A stretch of 48,323 nucleotides of DNA from Chara braunii (Eukaryota; Streptophyta; Charophyceae; Charales; Characeae): NCBI GenBank assembly GCA_003427395.1, contig BFEA01000340.1:1177891-1226213 (forward strand), written 5' to 3'. Below, one piece after another: positions 40,844 to 48,323 of the stretch. Below the pieces are notes generated by a model. That model did not search any database. It saw nothing but the letters and a program-made list of their open reading frames with translations, and was not told the origin of the DNA. Position 1 is the stretch's first letter. Each line of letters begins with the position of its first letter. The translations under genes and the position numbers were made by a program.

Positions 40844-41998
40844 GTGAGTATAATAAATGAAGGTGTATTAGTGTCTTTGTTCAAAATAACAGCAAATCAC
40901 CTAATCAGACCTTCATCTACTATTTTAGTAGAATTCTTTCCTTTCAAAAAAATGTTTAGGATCAGAGTGCTCTTTATGTCAACAATCACAGGATGGAGGG
41001 TCTTTTACCCTCAATGCCCAATTCTTGACCTCCCCATAGATCCAGAAGAATGGAAATGGCAAACAGGGAAAAGGGTCAAACCCCGTACTCTACAAACTCT
41101 AATGGTTAAGGCAGCATATCGTTTGATGAGACCAAGAGTGGATGTTTCGTCCATAATAAGAGAACGATGGACAAGACACCTGAACATTGATGCACAAAGT
41201 ATAAAGAACATCAAATTCTTTAATAAACTTAAAAAACGACCAACTAAATTTTCCTCCTTCCAATGGCAAATTCTTCATCGTTGCTTACCAACCAATGATT
41301 GGCTCATAGATCACACAAATTTGGAGCAACGTGGTCTGGCGCTTCCATGGTGTAAAGCATGTCTTACAGTCTTCCCACAGAAGAAGATCAGAGAAACAAT
41401 TGAACATGTGTTTATTCAATGCGCAGGAACGATTCTAATTTGGAGAATATGGGATTGTGTGTGGAGAAGGTTGACAGGTATTGACTGGCCATGGGATAGG
41501 AAAGTCATTCTCATGGGCCTATGGGTATCACTAGAAGCACAACCATCAAAATTCGTGACAATTTTTTTTTATATAGGAAGGAAAGCCATACTATGGGCTC
41601 TGTGGTACAAAAGATGCGTACATGAAAGAGAAGATGTAAAACTAGAAGGTAAGGAACTTGCTGATTTAATTGTTCAATTTATACAGACAGAAATACGGGC
41701 ACATTGGGTAACAGTGAAATCCAAAATACAACAATTCCATCAGAAGAAAGATATTATTAATTGTATTCAAAAATTTAATCAAGAATGGTTGGGGGGACCC
41801 GAAGGAGAAAGCTTGGGAGAAGTGAAATGGCCGGGAGGGGAAGAACAAGGAGAACCTTTGAAGAGGGACTACCATCTGTGCTTCAAGGACTGGTTTTCAC
41901 TTCCATCAGGAGCCTCACTCAGATCTTCGGACTACTTCCTTGACCCCTTCCCGCCCTCAAATTTGGCCTTAGTAGATTTGCATTGGTATGCATTGTAA
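40844..41998 (+). pseudogene. LINE copy A zf-RVT domain and C-terminus
   Basis: 384 open codons, the longest frame in the window. zf-RVT: SFQWQILHRCLPTNDWLIDH (residues about 138-157), LPWCKACLTVF (Cys pair), TIEHVFIQC (His/Cys pair). Then RKAILWALWYKRCVHEREDV and the family C-terminus NQEWLGGP, RDYHLCFKDW, YFLDPFPPSN, ending with TAA at 41996. A zinc-binding C-terminus is characteristic of plant-type LINE ORF2. It overlaps in phase with the upstream linker, so this was one ORF2. Confidence 0.88.
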
Positions 41999-41999
41999 T

Positions 42000-42205
42000 A
42001 CATTTTGCTTATTATAGAGCATGGACTAGGTGGGAGTGATGCTAGCTTTGGAAGAAGTATTTGGCGGCCTAAGTCTTGGTTGAAGAGGCAGATCCTACTC
42101 TTTGAGTATTGTATTTAAAGTCATGAACTGGGTTAATATGTATGAGGGACGCTGGACCCGTTTTCCAGCAGGTGCAGCTCCCCACCAATAGAATGGAGCT
42201 AATTC

Positions 42206-42239
<34 letters not shown>
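42000..42239 (+). other. LINE copy A 3' UTR, hairpin tail and poly(A)
   Basis: After the stop: about 75 bases, then GGCGGCCTAAGTCTTGGTTG AAGAGG (counterpart of the GGCGCCC hairpin of copies C, D and E), a spacer, GAGGGACGCTGGACCC with the 6-bp hairpin at 42151-42169, CAGGTGCAGCTCCCC, CCAATAGAATGGAGC and A31. This copy ties the tail found on many short elements directly to LINE coding sequence. Confidence 0.85.
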
Positions 42240-42240
<1 letters not shown>

Positions 42241-42868
42241 ACTGAGGCGGAACAAGGCCAACCGTGAAGTCTTGAAAGCCCCAGCCAGCCCCAGTCATGT
42301 ATATATGTGCTATCTGTGTATAGTGTGCTTGTCCATGGTTCTAGATACCAAGGTCGAGCAAGGACATGCGCGAAGCCTTGAGAACCCTTGCCCAACCCCA
42401 GTCGTGTATGTGTATATTTCCTTTTTACAGATGTCAGATGTGAGATACTGAGGCGGGACAAGGCCAAGCGCGAATCGGTGAGGCTTACGGTGCAGGTACT
42501 GAGAAGAAGTTGGTTTTTACGGTGGTGAGGTTCAATCTGTGTACCGTTTGTGCTTCATGTTTTATCTATTCAAGTTTTCAAGTCGCGTTCGGAAACTCCA
42601 GTGTCTACTTTCCTTCTTTGATTTCTTCTTCTCTCTTCTCTCTTCTTCTTTTTCTTCTTCTTCTTTTTCTTCCCCTTCTTCTTACCTATGGTCTCGGTTT
42701 AGTTCACTGGTTGTTGCCTTGCTGTATGTCTCAGTGCGTGGGTACTTGTTAACTCCATCAGCTGTGTCGTCGTTGACATACAAGCGCGAAGTCTTGAAAG
42801 CCCCAGCCAGCCCGAGTCATGAGTATGTGCTATCTGTGTGTGGTGTGGACCCCCCACCAAGCCCGTGA
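42240..42868 (+). repeat. Dispersed repeat R3, right-hand copies
   Basis: Modules at 42241, 42340 and 42450 plus a distant one at 42780 share CAAGCGCGAAG, TCTTGAAAGCCCCAGCCAGC and CCATGGTTCTAGATACCAAG with 29880-30580. TTTTTACAG followed by ATGTCAGATGTGAGATACTG at 42423-42450 repeats the acceptor-like arrangement. A TTCTTC-rich tract lies at 42610-42690. No protein family recognised. Confidence 0.55.
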
Positions 42869-42889
42869 TGAATTCCGTATACATAGGGT

Positions 42890-43312
42890 TGTACTGTCGT
42901 GTGATGGTGGTCCTATCTGTGCAAGAACCCCCCAAAGTCTCTAACCAGACCCGAGCCCATGCCCTTCATTATGTAACAGCAATGCCGTACCATATGTGGT
43001 ACGTTGTGAATTGATGCCAATGTATGATATACCAACACAGGGAAGAATATCAGAACCAACAATGTCAAACAGCCCATGCATAGTCAAGACCCAGCATACA
43101 ACAACCTGAACTAGGTCCGCTTGGGTGGTGCGCAGGCAGTGTCTGTATAAGCTTACCGTGCGCCATCCCAAGGGTGTGTGTGTCCAGTTGTGGGTCATCC
43201 TAACGCCCTGCCAGTGTCCATGCGCGAGGCTGCAATTGAGTTTTGAGCCCGCAACCTCATACCACAATGCACATTTCCAACCGGTGCTCTAACCACCGAG
43301 CTACATCAATAT
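42890..43312 (-). mobile_element. tRNA-headed SINE, minus strand
   Basis: On the minus strand the head reads GATGTAGCTCGGTGGTTAGA GCAC (box A, plus 43282-43305), then GGTTGCGGGCTCAAAACTC (box B-like, plus 43238-43256). The body runs to about 42890 with no A tail recognised. The tRNA fold is incomplete, so it is not counted as a tRNA gene. The 3' boundary is arbitrary. Confidence 0.5.
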
Positions 43313-43372
43313 ATCTTCTAATTCGCATAAAAAGTTCAATGCGTAGTAGGAGACTATTTAGAATTCCTAGAA

Positions 43373-43515
43373 TTTTGTCAGCCAAAGCCGGGTAATGGTC
43401 CCCATAACTATCTGTTTCCTCCAATTGTTCATAAGGGATGTTGGGCCCAGTTCCCAACAAGTGCACCTCCTCACGAATAGACTGGAGCAATGTTCCATTC
43501 AAAAAAAAAAAAAAA
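43373..43515 (+). mobile_element. Short tailed element, plus copy
   Basis: GCCAAAGCCGGGTAATGG-type body as in 8160-8345 and 30085-30245, then hairpin GTTGGGCCCAGTTCCCAAC (43440-43458), CACGAATAGACTGGAGC and a 15-base A run (43501-43515). Both arms differ from the common hairpin yet remain fully complementary. Confidence 0.65.
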
Positions 43516-43640
43516 GAATCGGTTTTGATCGACCATATCGATATTTGTGTAGTGTTGGTTACCTGTCCTCCCAATGCGTGTTCACGGGTATCTTGCTCTT
43601 ATGGAACAGGCTCCAGGTATTCATTCTGAAGTTCAGTTCA

Positions 43641-44340
43641 GGCTGATGTAGGCGTTACCTTAATACGGACTTGTAGGGGTACTGGAACGGGCTTCAAGCG
43701 CTGGATTAGGGGTTCCAGTTGTGGCTGTGGTAGTTGTTACCTTAGGCTGGGACCCCACTGCGGTGCGGATGGAAAAGACGTCTGGCCATGAAAAGCGGGC
43801 AAGTTTTGGAAAGTTGGAAAGATGTTTTTTTTCGGGACCTCATCGCGAAGTGTGTTTTGCGGCAAAACGCATTTTTTTCCCCGTAATAGGGAAGGTTGGT
43901 GAGTAGAGTCCGAAAAAGGAAAGTGGCGGTTGTCTGGTAGGCTGTGGGTGGACCTCAAGAAACGGCCGTGGCGGTGGATGTGGGTGACACGGGATGGCGC
44001 ACGCAGGACAAGGCATGGACGGAAAATCCATGGTCCGTCCACAGAACCTGGACCGCAGACGATGTGAAAACGTCCACGCCAGATCTTCCAGGCCACGAAA
44101 TGCAGGTTGTCGGGTCCCGGGAAAAAGTTTATGGAAGACATTTTGGCCCTTCCAGAACTTTTTCCACGACGTGTGGGATCTGGGAAACACTTCCGCGGTA
44201 AACGTTTCCCTTTCCGCATTCCTGTGGGGTCCCAGCCTTAGTACAGACTTGTCAAGGTACCTGAACGGGCTCCAGGTACTGGTCCAGGGTACAAATTGTG
44301 AGGCTGGTATAGCTGTCACCCTAGTACAGGCTGAGGTCGC
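43641..44340 (+). repeat. About 95-bp tandem units, one interrupted by a MITE
   Basis: Unit landmarks: GGCTG..GTTACCTTA, TAC.GACTTGT, GGTACTGGAACGGGCTTCAA-like, GGGTTCCAGTTGTGGCTG. The first unit is complete (about 43641-43725), the second is split by the element at 43745-44237, and the third is partial (about 44299-44340). Confidence 0.6.
43745..44237. mobile_element. TIR element, 493 bp, TTA target duplication
   Basis: Ends GGCTGGGACCCCAC and GTGGGGTCCCAGCC, with pairing continuing inward (GTGCGGATGGAAAAGACG against CGTTTCCCTTTCCGCA). TTA flanks both sides (43742-43744, 44238-44240). The neighbouring tandem unit at about 43653-43665 preserves the uninterrupted site GTTACCTTAATAC. A 3-bp TTA duplication is the hallmark of PIF/Harbinger MITEs. 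Frames on both strands inside are not transposase-like. Confidence 0.8.
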
Positions 44341-44440
44341 AAAAAACAGGCTATCAATTAGGCTATCGACTAGTCTATCAGCGCGGCTATCAATCGGGCT
44401 GTCATCCTATCAACTAGGCTATCAACTATACTATCAAAGT
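44341..44440 (+). repeat. Degenerate (GGCTATCAAYT) minisatellite
   Basis: About eight units with core CTATCAA, e.g. GGCTATCAATTA, GGCTATCGACTA, GGCTATCAATCG. The derived protein (serine/leucine periodic) is an array artefact. Confidence 0.75.
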
Positions 44441-44444
44441 CGGG

Positions 44445-44640
44445 TGTGCTAGATGGGAGTCTTTAGGTTGCCCCTAGCATGTCATAGGTTAAGACCTTGG
44501 CTACGGTTGGGCCATTAGACACTGTCTGTGATACCAAGTCAATCGTGCTAGATGGGAGTCTTCAGGTTGCCCCTAGGATGTCATAGGTTACATCTCGGCC
44601 ACGGTCAAGCCATTAGACACTGCCTGTCATACCTAGAATA
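44445..44640 (+). repeat. Tandem duplication of about 99 bp
   Basis: Two units, each with GTGCTAGATGGGAGTCTT, CAGGTTGCCCCTAG, ATGTCATAGGTTA and CCATTAGACACTG, about 85-90% alike. Confidence 0.8.
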
Positions 44641-44675
44641 GCAGGTTGAGAATCCACTAGGGGTGGCTGGTGCTA

Positions 44676-44780
44676 CCATCTTCACCCAAATAGAACGCCC
44701 GACCATTATAGCTGTATTTGGTCCATCTTGCAGGCCATATATGGCGATAATGACAGGGCGTTCTATTCCGGTGAAGACGG
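44676..44780. mobile_element. Fold-back TIR element F4, copy 2, TA flanks
   Basis: Left arm CCATCTTCACCCAAATAGAA then CGCCCGACCATTAT; right arm GATAATGACAGGGCGTTCTA then TTCCGGTGAAGACGG. TA on both sides (44674-44675, 44781-44782). Same family as 22505-22614. Confidence 0.7.
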
Positions 44781-44782
44781 TA

Positions 44783-45080
44783 GTTTGGGGAACACTCCAA
44801 ATCCCCTCATAACGCCTGCAGAAGCATGTTCACGCCTAGCTCCCTAAGTACCCGTACAACAGGCTTGCGCGCCTCTGCTTCAACCACGGCATGGACAGTG
44901 CATAGACATGTACATTACTGAAGTTCTCTTTTCTTTTCAACCCATTTGAACACTATTACGTCCTCCAGCGCATCTGGTCACAAATACAGCCATTTTCTGT
45001 CAGGAAATCCTTAGGCTAGTGAAAGTATGTCATTCAGTGATGCTTTCTACCCGTTTTTTTGTCCTTTTCTGTCAATTGTA
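44783..45080. other. Unassigned spacer
   Basis: No gene or repeat partner recognised. Confidence 0.3.
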
Positions 45081-46426
45081 TGTGACGCCCAAGCCTCACG
45101 CCCAGTGGGACTTCCCGATCGGAGTGGGATGGGGGTCACGAAGTGCGAAAAGGGGGTGTGCCAAGGATTTTAAGAAAGTGGTTGGGGGGGGAGTGGAATC
45201 CCAGGTCGGAACTGAGATCTCCGGTGGCAAGTTTAGGGACAACGGTACAAGATGGTACGCGGAGATCGTATCTGGCGTTTCAGCCTTCGGGGATGGGGCT
45301 ATGGTCTCTGGCAGTTGCGTCGCCGCGGACGGTCCCTTATCTGGTGGACCGGTGGGACACCATGGCTGTCACATTGGGCGAACAGTTGTCAGCGCCGCTC
45401 GTAACAAGCTTCGGAATCTGACGAGGCTGCCACAAGCGGAGGCTATGTAATCGCTGCTCCGAGTCGGCTTCGGTTCGGGTTCGTCGGATAAATCCCAAAG
45501 CCCGGTACGTCTGGTACCGCAGGCACTCTTCACACGATGGGCAGGACCAATAGCGAGCTATGGAAATCCACGGTACCACTGTGAGCTGGTGATAGGGAAG
45601 GAGGAGATGGAAGGGAGGGAAACTGGTATTAATAATGACAAACCTATTGATATGTAATATTCAGTGTTGTCAGTATCTGGATAGGCTGGGCCCCTAGGAT
45701 CACTGGTTATGGCCTAGTGAAAATCCCCCACACACAGCCGATCGTTCTCCGTTAGACAGGGGAATTTTGGGTTTCTCAAGTTTCCCCGTCGTCTGAGATG
45801 CCCAACTCTAGGGAATTCAGTTTCCCGCATCCTTATGATGAATTCGAGGTCGACTCATGCAGACGCGCGCGTACGCTGCGACTCAGTTTTCTCGAGATCG
45901 CGGTCGCACGTGAGCGTGCACATGAGCGAAAGCGGATCGGTCTTGGGTTCAGTGTACCGATTGTGTTCGTCCTGCATGCAACTATCCTACTCATGCTATG
46001 TTGGATGAGATCCAGACATTACATTCATATCCATGCCATTCATGTGACGGAGAGAAAATGGGAAAGGACAATCAACACCTCACAGCACTCTTGGTGATCT
46101 GATGACGGTCGAAGACTAACAATTAAACCCAAACATCCGTAGCGAGTGCTTCTGATCATATTTGAGAGTATTGCTCATGCAAATGGATAATAGAAGGCGA
46201 CGAAATCTGAATTAAACAGGTATCACAAAATAAGATTGAAAATCCGAAAAGATCACTTAACGAAAAAGAGTTCACATCCATGCATACACACGAGGCAAAA
46301 ACGACAAAGAAAATCCGAGACGATTTACAAGGAAAAGTCTGAAAAGGCCGCAACAAAATCGGCCTTGATAGGAACCAAAATTATACAGATAAGCAAAAGA
46401 AGGGACCTCATCCCGCACACATAGCT

Positions 46427-46503
<77 letters not shown>

Positions 46504-47230
46504 ACTCTACACCCCCGATATGGGTAGTCCGTCGTCGCGTATCAACACAGAGTTGTCACCCCGCTTGCTTCAAGCATGCAAGTCAGGTTCGCCCGTGCGC
46601 CACAGTCCGTCGCGGCCCGCACATCAACCCCGCATATCCGACACCGGCTCGTCGGATCGCCCAACTCCCTCGTCGACTCACCTCTCAGGCTGACTCGTTA
46701 GCCGACCCTCACTGATCGCGCCAACTCCAAAGTTCATAGAGAGCAAACTAATCGCGCTTGCACAATTTATAGCATGCATGCTTGCGCGAAAGGTATAGGA
46801 TTAAGCCCAAGTGGTCAGGAGGAGAAGAGAGGAAGTGCCTACGTCTGCATGGCCACACTCCACGCATCGATCCGGTCATGCAGGCGTTCGGGCCAATTAG
46901 AACAGAGTATGCAAGGCGAGGAAGAAGGAGAAGGCGGGCAAACACGAGGAAACCAAGAAAGAAGAAAGATACAGTTACAATCGTGCCCGCCAAAAACGAC
47001 AGCTACACAAGATTAAGGGCGCGATCCAGTCAGAGCCCAGTTCCTAGTGTCGCAAGATGTGCACGAGTGAGAAGCGCGGCGCAACAAAATTCAGAGTACC
47101 TAAAATTCCTAGCCTAAGTCCTAATTGCAAAAAGGAAATTCCGAAGAGCCCAAAAACAATTCCGTGAGCCCGTGGGGGCTTGACATCAGTTAAAAATTCA
47201 AAAACGATATTCTCGCGCGATGATCGCGCC
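45081..47230 (+). repeat. LTR-like segment, copy 2
   Basis: Starts TGTGACGCCCAAGCCTCACG and shares the two blocks listed for 24736-26390 in the same order and orientation, about 20.3 kb apart. Block two runs about 46540-46910. The frames here (e.g. 45019-45450) overlap conserved nucleotide sequence but show no domain. Right end unknown. Either two solo LTRs or the two ends of one heavily invaded element. Confidence 0.5.
46428..46502. repeat. Compound microsatellite (CT)n(CA)n
   Basis: About 25 CT units then 12 CA units, in the same relative place as the CT array of LTR-like copy 1. Confidence 0.95.
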
Positions 47231-47729
47231 AAAAATTCTTAGTGCTCATAGTAGAACAAGAAAGAACCCATCGCAACCGTTGTTCATCGCGCTTGCTAAG
47301 GCGCGGTTACCCAATCGTCGACGCGGGACTTTCCCGACACTGACCCCACAGATTTTCACGGAAAACAAAAAGAATGAGGGTATCCATGCAACTTGGCCCG
47401 ACCAACCCATTTTCTCCGCAGCTCACCCATCCGACCCGTCTCATTTCCCCAAGGCAGCTTTGCGCAGAAAGTCGCGCGATTACAGAAAATGGTTCGTCAC
47501 AAATTGTCGTTTCAACGAAACACTTGAGTGTGGGTTTGCTAAAGAAACCGAAAGTGCGGAAACTTGAAGAAGAAGAAAATGTAGAAAGGACGTTTTTTTC
47601 ATCTCCTTTTCCAGAAAGATTAGTCACGCAGAGAGCGACCGCATGGCAGACATTGTGGCCAATTTTCAACAGTCCACGTGCCATTGATAGGATCACTGAA
47701 CATGACTTGCGAGTTCCGAGAGGTTAACG
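47231..47729. other. Unassigned stretch
   Basis: Two overlapping open frames of 115-117 codons on plus (47220-47567, 47374-47727) lack any motif I recognise and look like chance frames. Confidence 0.3.
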
Positions 47730-48056
47730 GTGAAGGATGGGTCTATATACCCAATCCTCCAAAATTTACAAGAGATGGAACAACTCGAAATAACATCAGG
47801 TGAGATTTTAAAAGAGACCCCTTTTGGCCCAACATCCTGCGCTTGTGGAGAGAAATGGGCCCTACCAAATTATCCCCACCCCCCGAGATGGCCGTGAAGG
47901 ATTGGTCTATACCCAATCCTCCAAACTTTACGAGGGATGGAATGACTCGAAATAACATCAGGTGAGATTTTAAAAGAGACCCCCCCTTTGGGACAATATC
48001 CTGCGCCTGCAGAGAGAAATGGGCCCTACAAAATTATCCCCGCCCCCGAGACGGCA
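47730..48056 (+). repeat. Tandem duplication of about 164 bp
   Basis: Units 47730-47892 and 47893-48056 share GTGAAGGAT, CCCAATCCTCCAAA, AATAACATCAGGTGAGATTT, GAGAGAAATGGGCCCTAC and CCCCGAGA. High identity with small indels. Confidence 0.85.
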
Positions 48057-48269
48057 TGAAATCCGGAAGCATCCTATCTTTGGTAACCCGCACATCCCTG
48101 TGACGCAAATGGCCAAGCATTCTCACTAAAAACTGACTCTCATTGGCTAACTAGGGTAAACAGAGGAATTCTCCCGATCGGCGATTTGTGGAACCCACAC
48201 ACCCCGGCACCTGCAAAAAACACCGTAGCAATTGCTACCAAATCTCAAACATATATATCAAAAATAGAC

Positions 48270-48273
<4 letters not shown>

Positions 48274-48318
<45 letters not shown>
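48274..48318 (+). repeat. Poly(A) tract at the window edge
   Basis: 45 consecutive A, perhaps the tail of a plus-strand retroposed element whose body (left of 48273) is not recognised. Confidence 0.8.
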
Positions 48319-48320
<2 letters not shown>

Positions 48321-48323
48321 CAA

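Larger units (their letters stand above)
33960..42239 (+). mobile_element. LINE copy A, near full length, inactive
   Basis: The most complete LINE here, L1-clade type. Order: possible 5' UTR (about 33960-34188), ORF1 (34189-37960), ORF2 with endonuclease (37965-38730), RT (39100-40093), deletion at about 40094, linker, zf-RVT (41260-41440) and C-terminus to 41998. The 3' UTR carries GGCGGCC..GGTTGAAGAGGC near 42072-42096, tail hairpin GCTGGACCCGTTTTCCAGC (42151-42169), CTCCCCACCAATAGAATGGA and a 31-base A run (42209-42239). The 5' boundary and target-site duplication are not resolved. Confidence 0.88.

Noticed and set aside
43737-44319. 160-codon minus frames as a Harbinger transposase
   Set aside because: They coincide with the TIR arms and show no DDE motif; likely chance frames in a MITE.
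45019-45450. 143-codon open frame
   Set aside because: Overlaps the LTR-like block shared at nucleotide level with 24736 and 11762; the other copies do not keep the frame and there is no motif.

Overview
The window reads as a repeat-dominated nuclear segment of a eukaryotic genome, most likely a streptophyte (green plant or charophyte alga). The strongest evidence is the repeated L1-clade non-LTR retrotransposon (LINE) proteins that combine an apurinic-type endonuclease, a reverse transcriptase and the plant-type C-terminal zf-RVT cysteine/histidine domain. Poly(A)/poly(T)-tailed insertions, tRNA-headed short elements, a polyadenylated U6 snRNA pseudogene, terminal-inverted-repeat (TIR) elements and long microsatellites agree with this. 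A charophyte such as Chara is a guess from general character only; no species-specific gene is present. I found no convincing intact cellular gene. The assembly has one 486-base N gap at 29031-29516.

Layout. 0-4.7 kb: short repeats, including a tRNA-derived SINE, fold-back TIR elements, minisatellites and short elements carrying a LINE-type 3' tail. 4.7-7.65 kb: LINE copy B (minus), interrupted near 7.65 kb by a small TIR element, with a U6 snRNA pseudogene just beyond. 8.2-8.6 kb: small elements. 9.4-10.9 kb: LINE copy E (minus). 11.0-11.8 kb: LTR-like segment (minus). 12.2-12.9 kb: duplicated and dispersed repeats. 13.6-21.8 kb: two long-TIR elements lying end to end, each hit by later insertions; the first holds a 1.6-kb TIR transposon and the second holds LINE copy C (minus). 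22-24.7 kb: fold-back elements and LINE copy F (plus). 24.7-26.4 kb: LTR-like segment. 26.4-28.2 kb: LINE copy D (minus). 28-33 kb: dispersed repeats, the gap, and a nested tandem array. 34-42.24 kb: the longest LINE copy, copy A (plus), with ORF1, endonuclease, RT and zf-RVT regions, 3' UTR and poly(A), but dead by stops, frameshifts and a deletion through the catalytic RT motif. 42.2-45 kb: dispersed repeats, a tRNA-headed SINE, and a 493-bp TTA-flanked TIR element. 45.1-47.2 kb: second LTR-like segment. The 3' edge is a 165-bp tandem duplication and a poly(A) tract.

The most interesting pattern is at RNA level. LINE copies and a dozen short elements share a 3' tail whose core is a 6-bp hairpin with a 7-base loop, and its arms change in compensatory fashion between copies. 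Some tails carry an additional hairpin with a conserved loop but quite different, still complementary, arms. This suggests that one LINE-type reverse transcriptase has mobilised several element types by recognising 3' RNA structure. Two TIR elements (13903-15504 and 43745-44237) can be dated against paralogous empty sites inside the same window, which fixes their target-site duplications.
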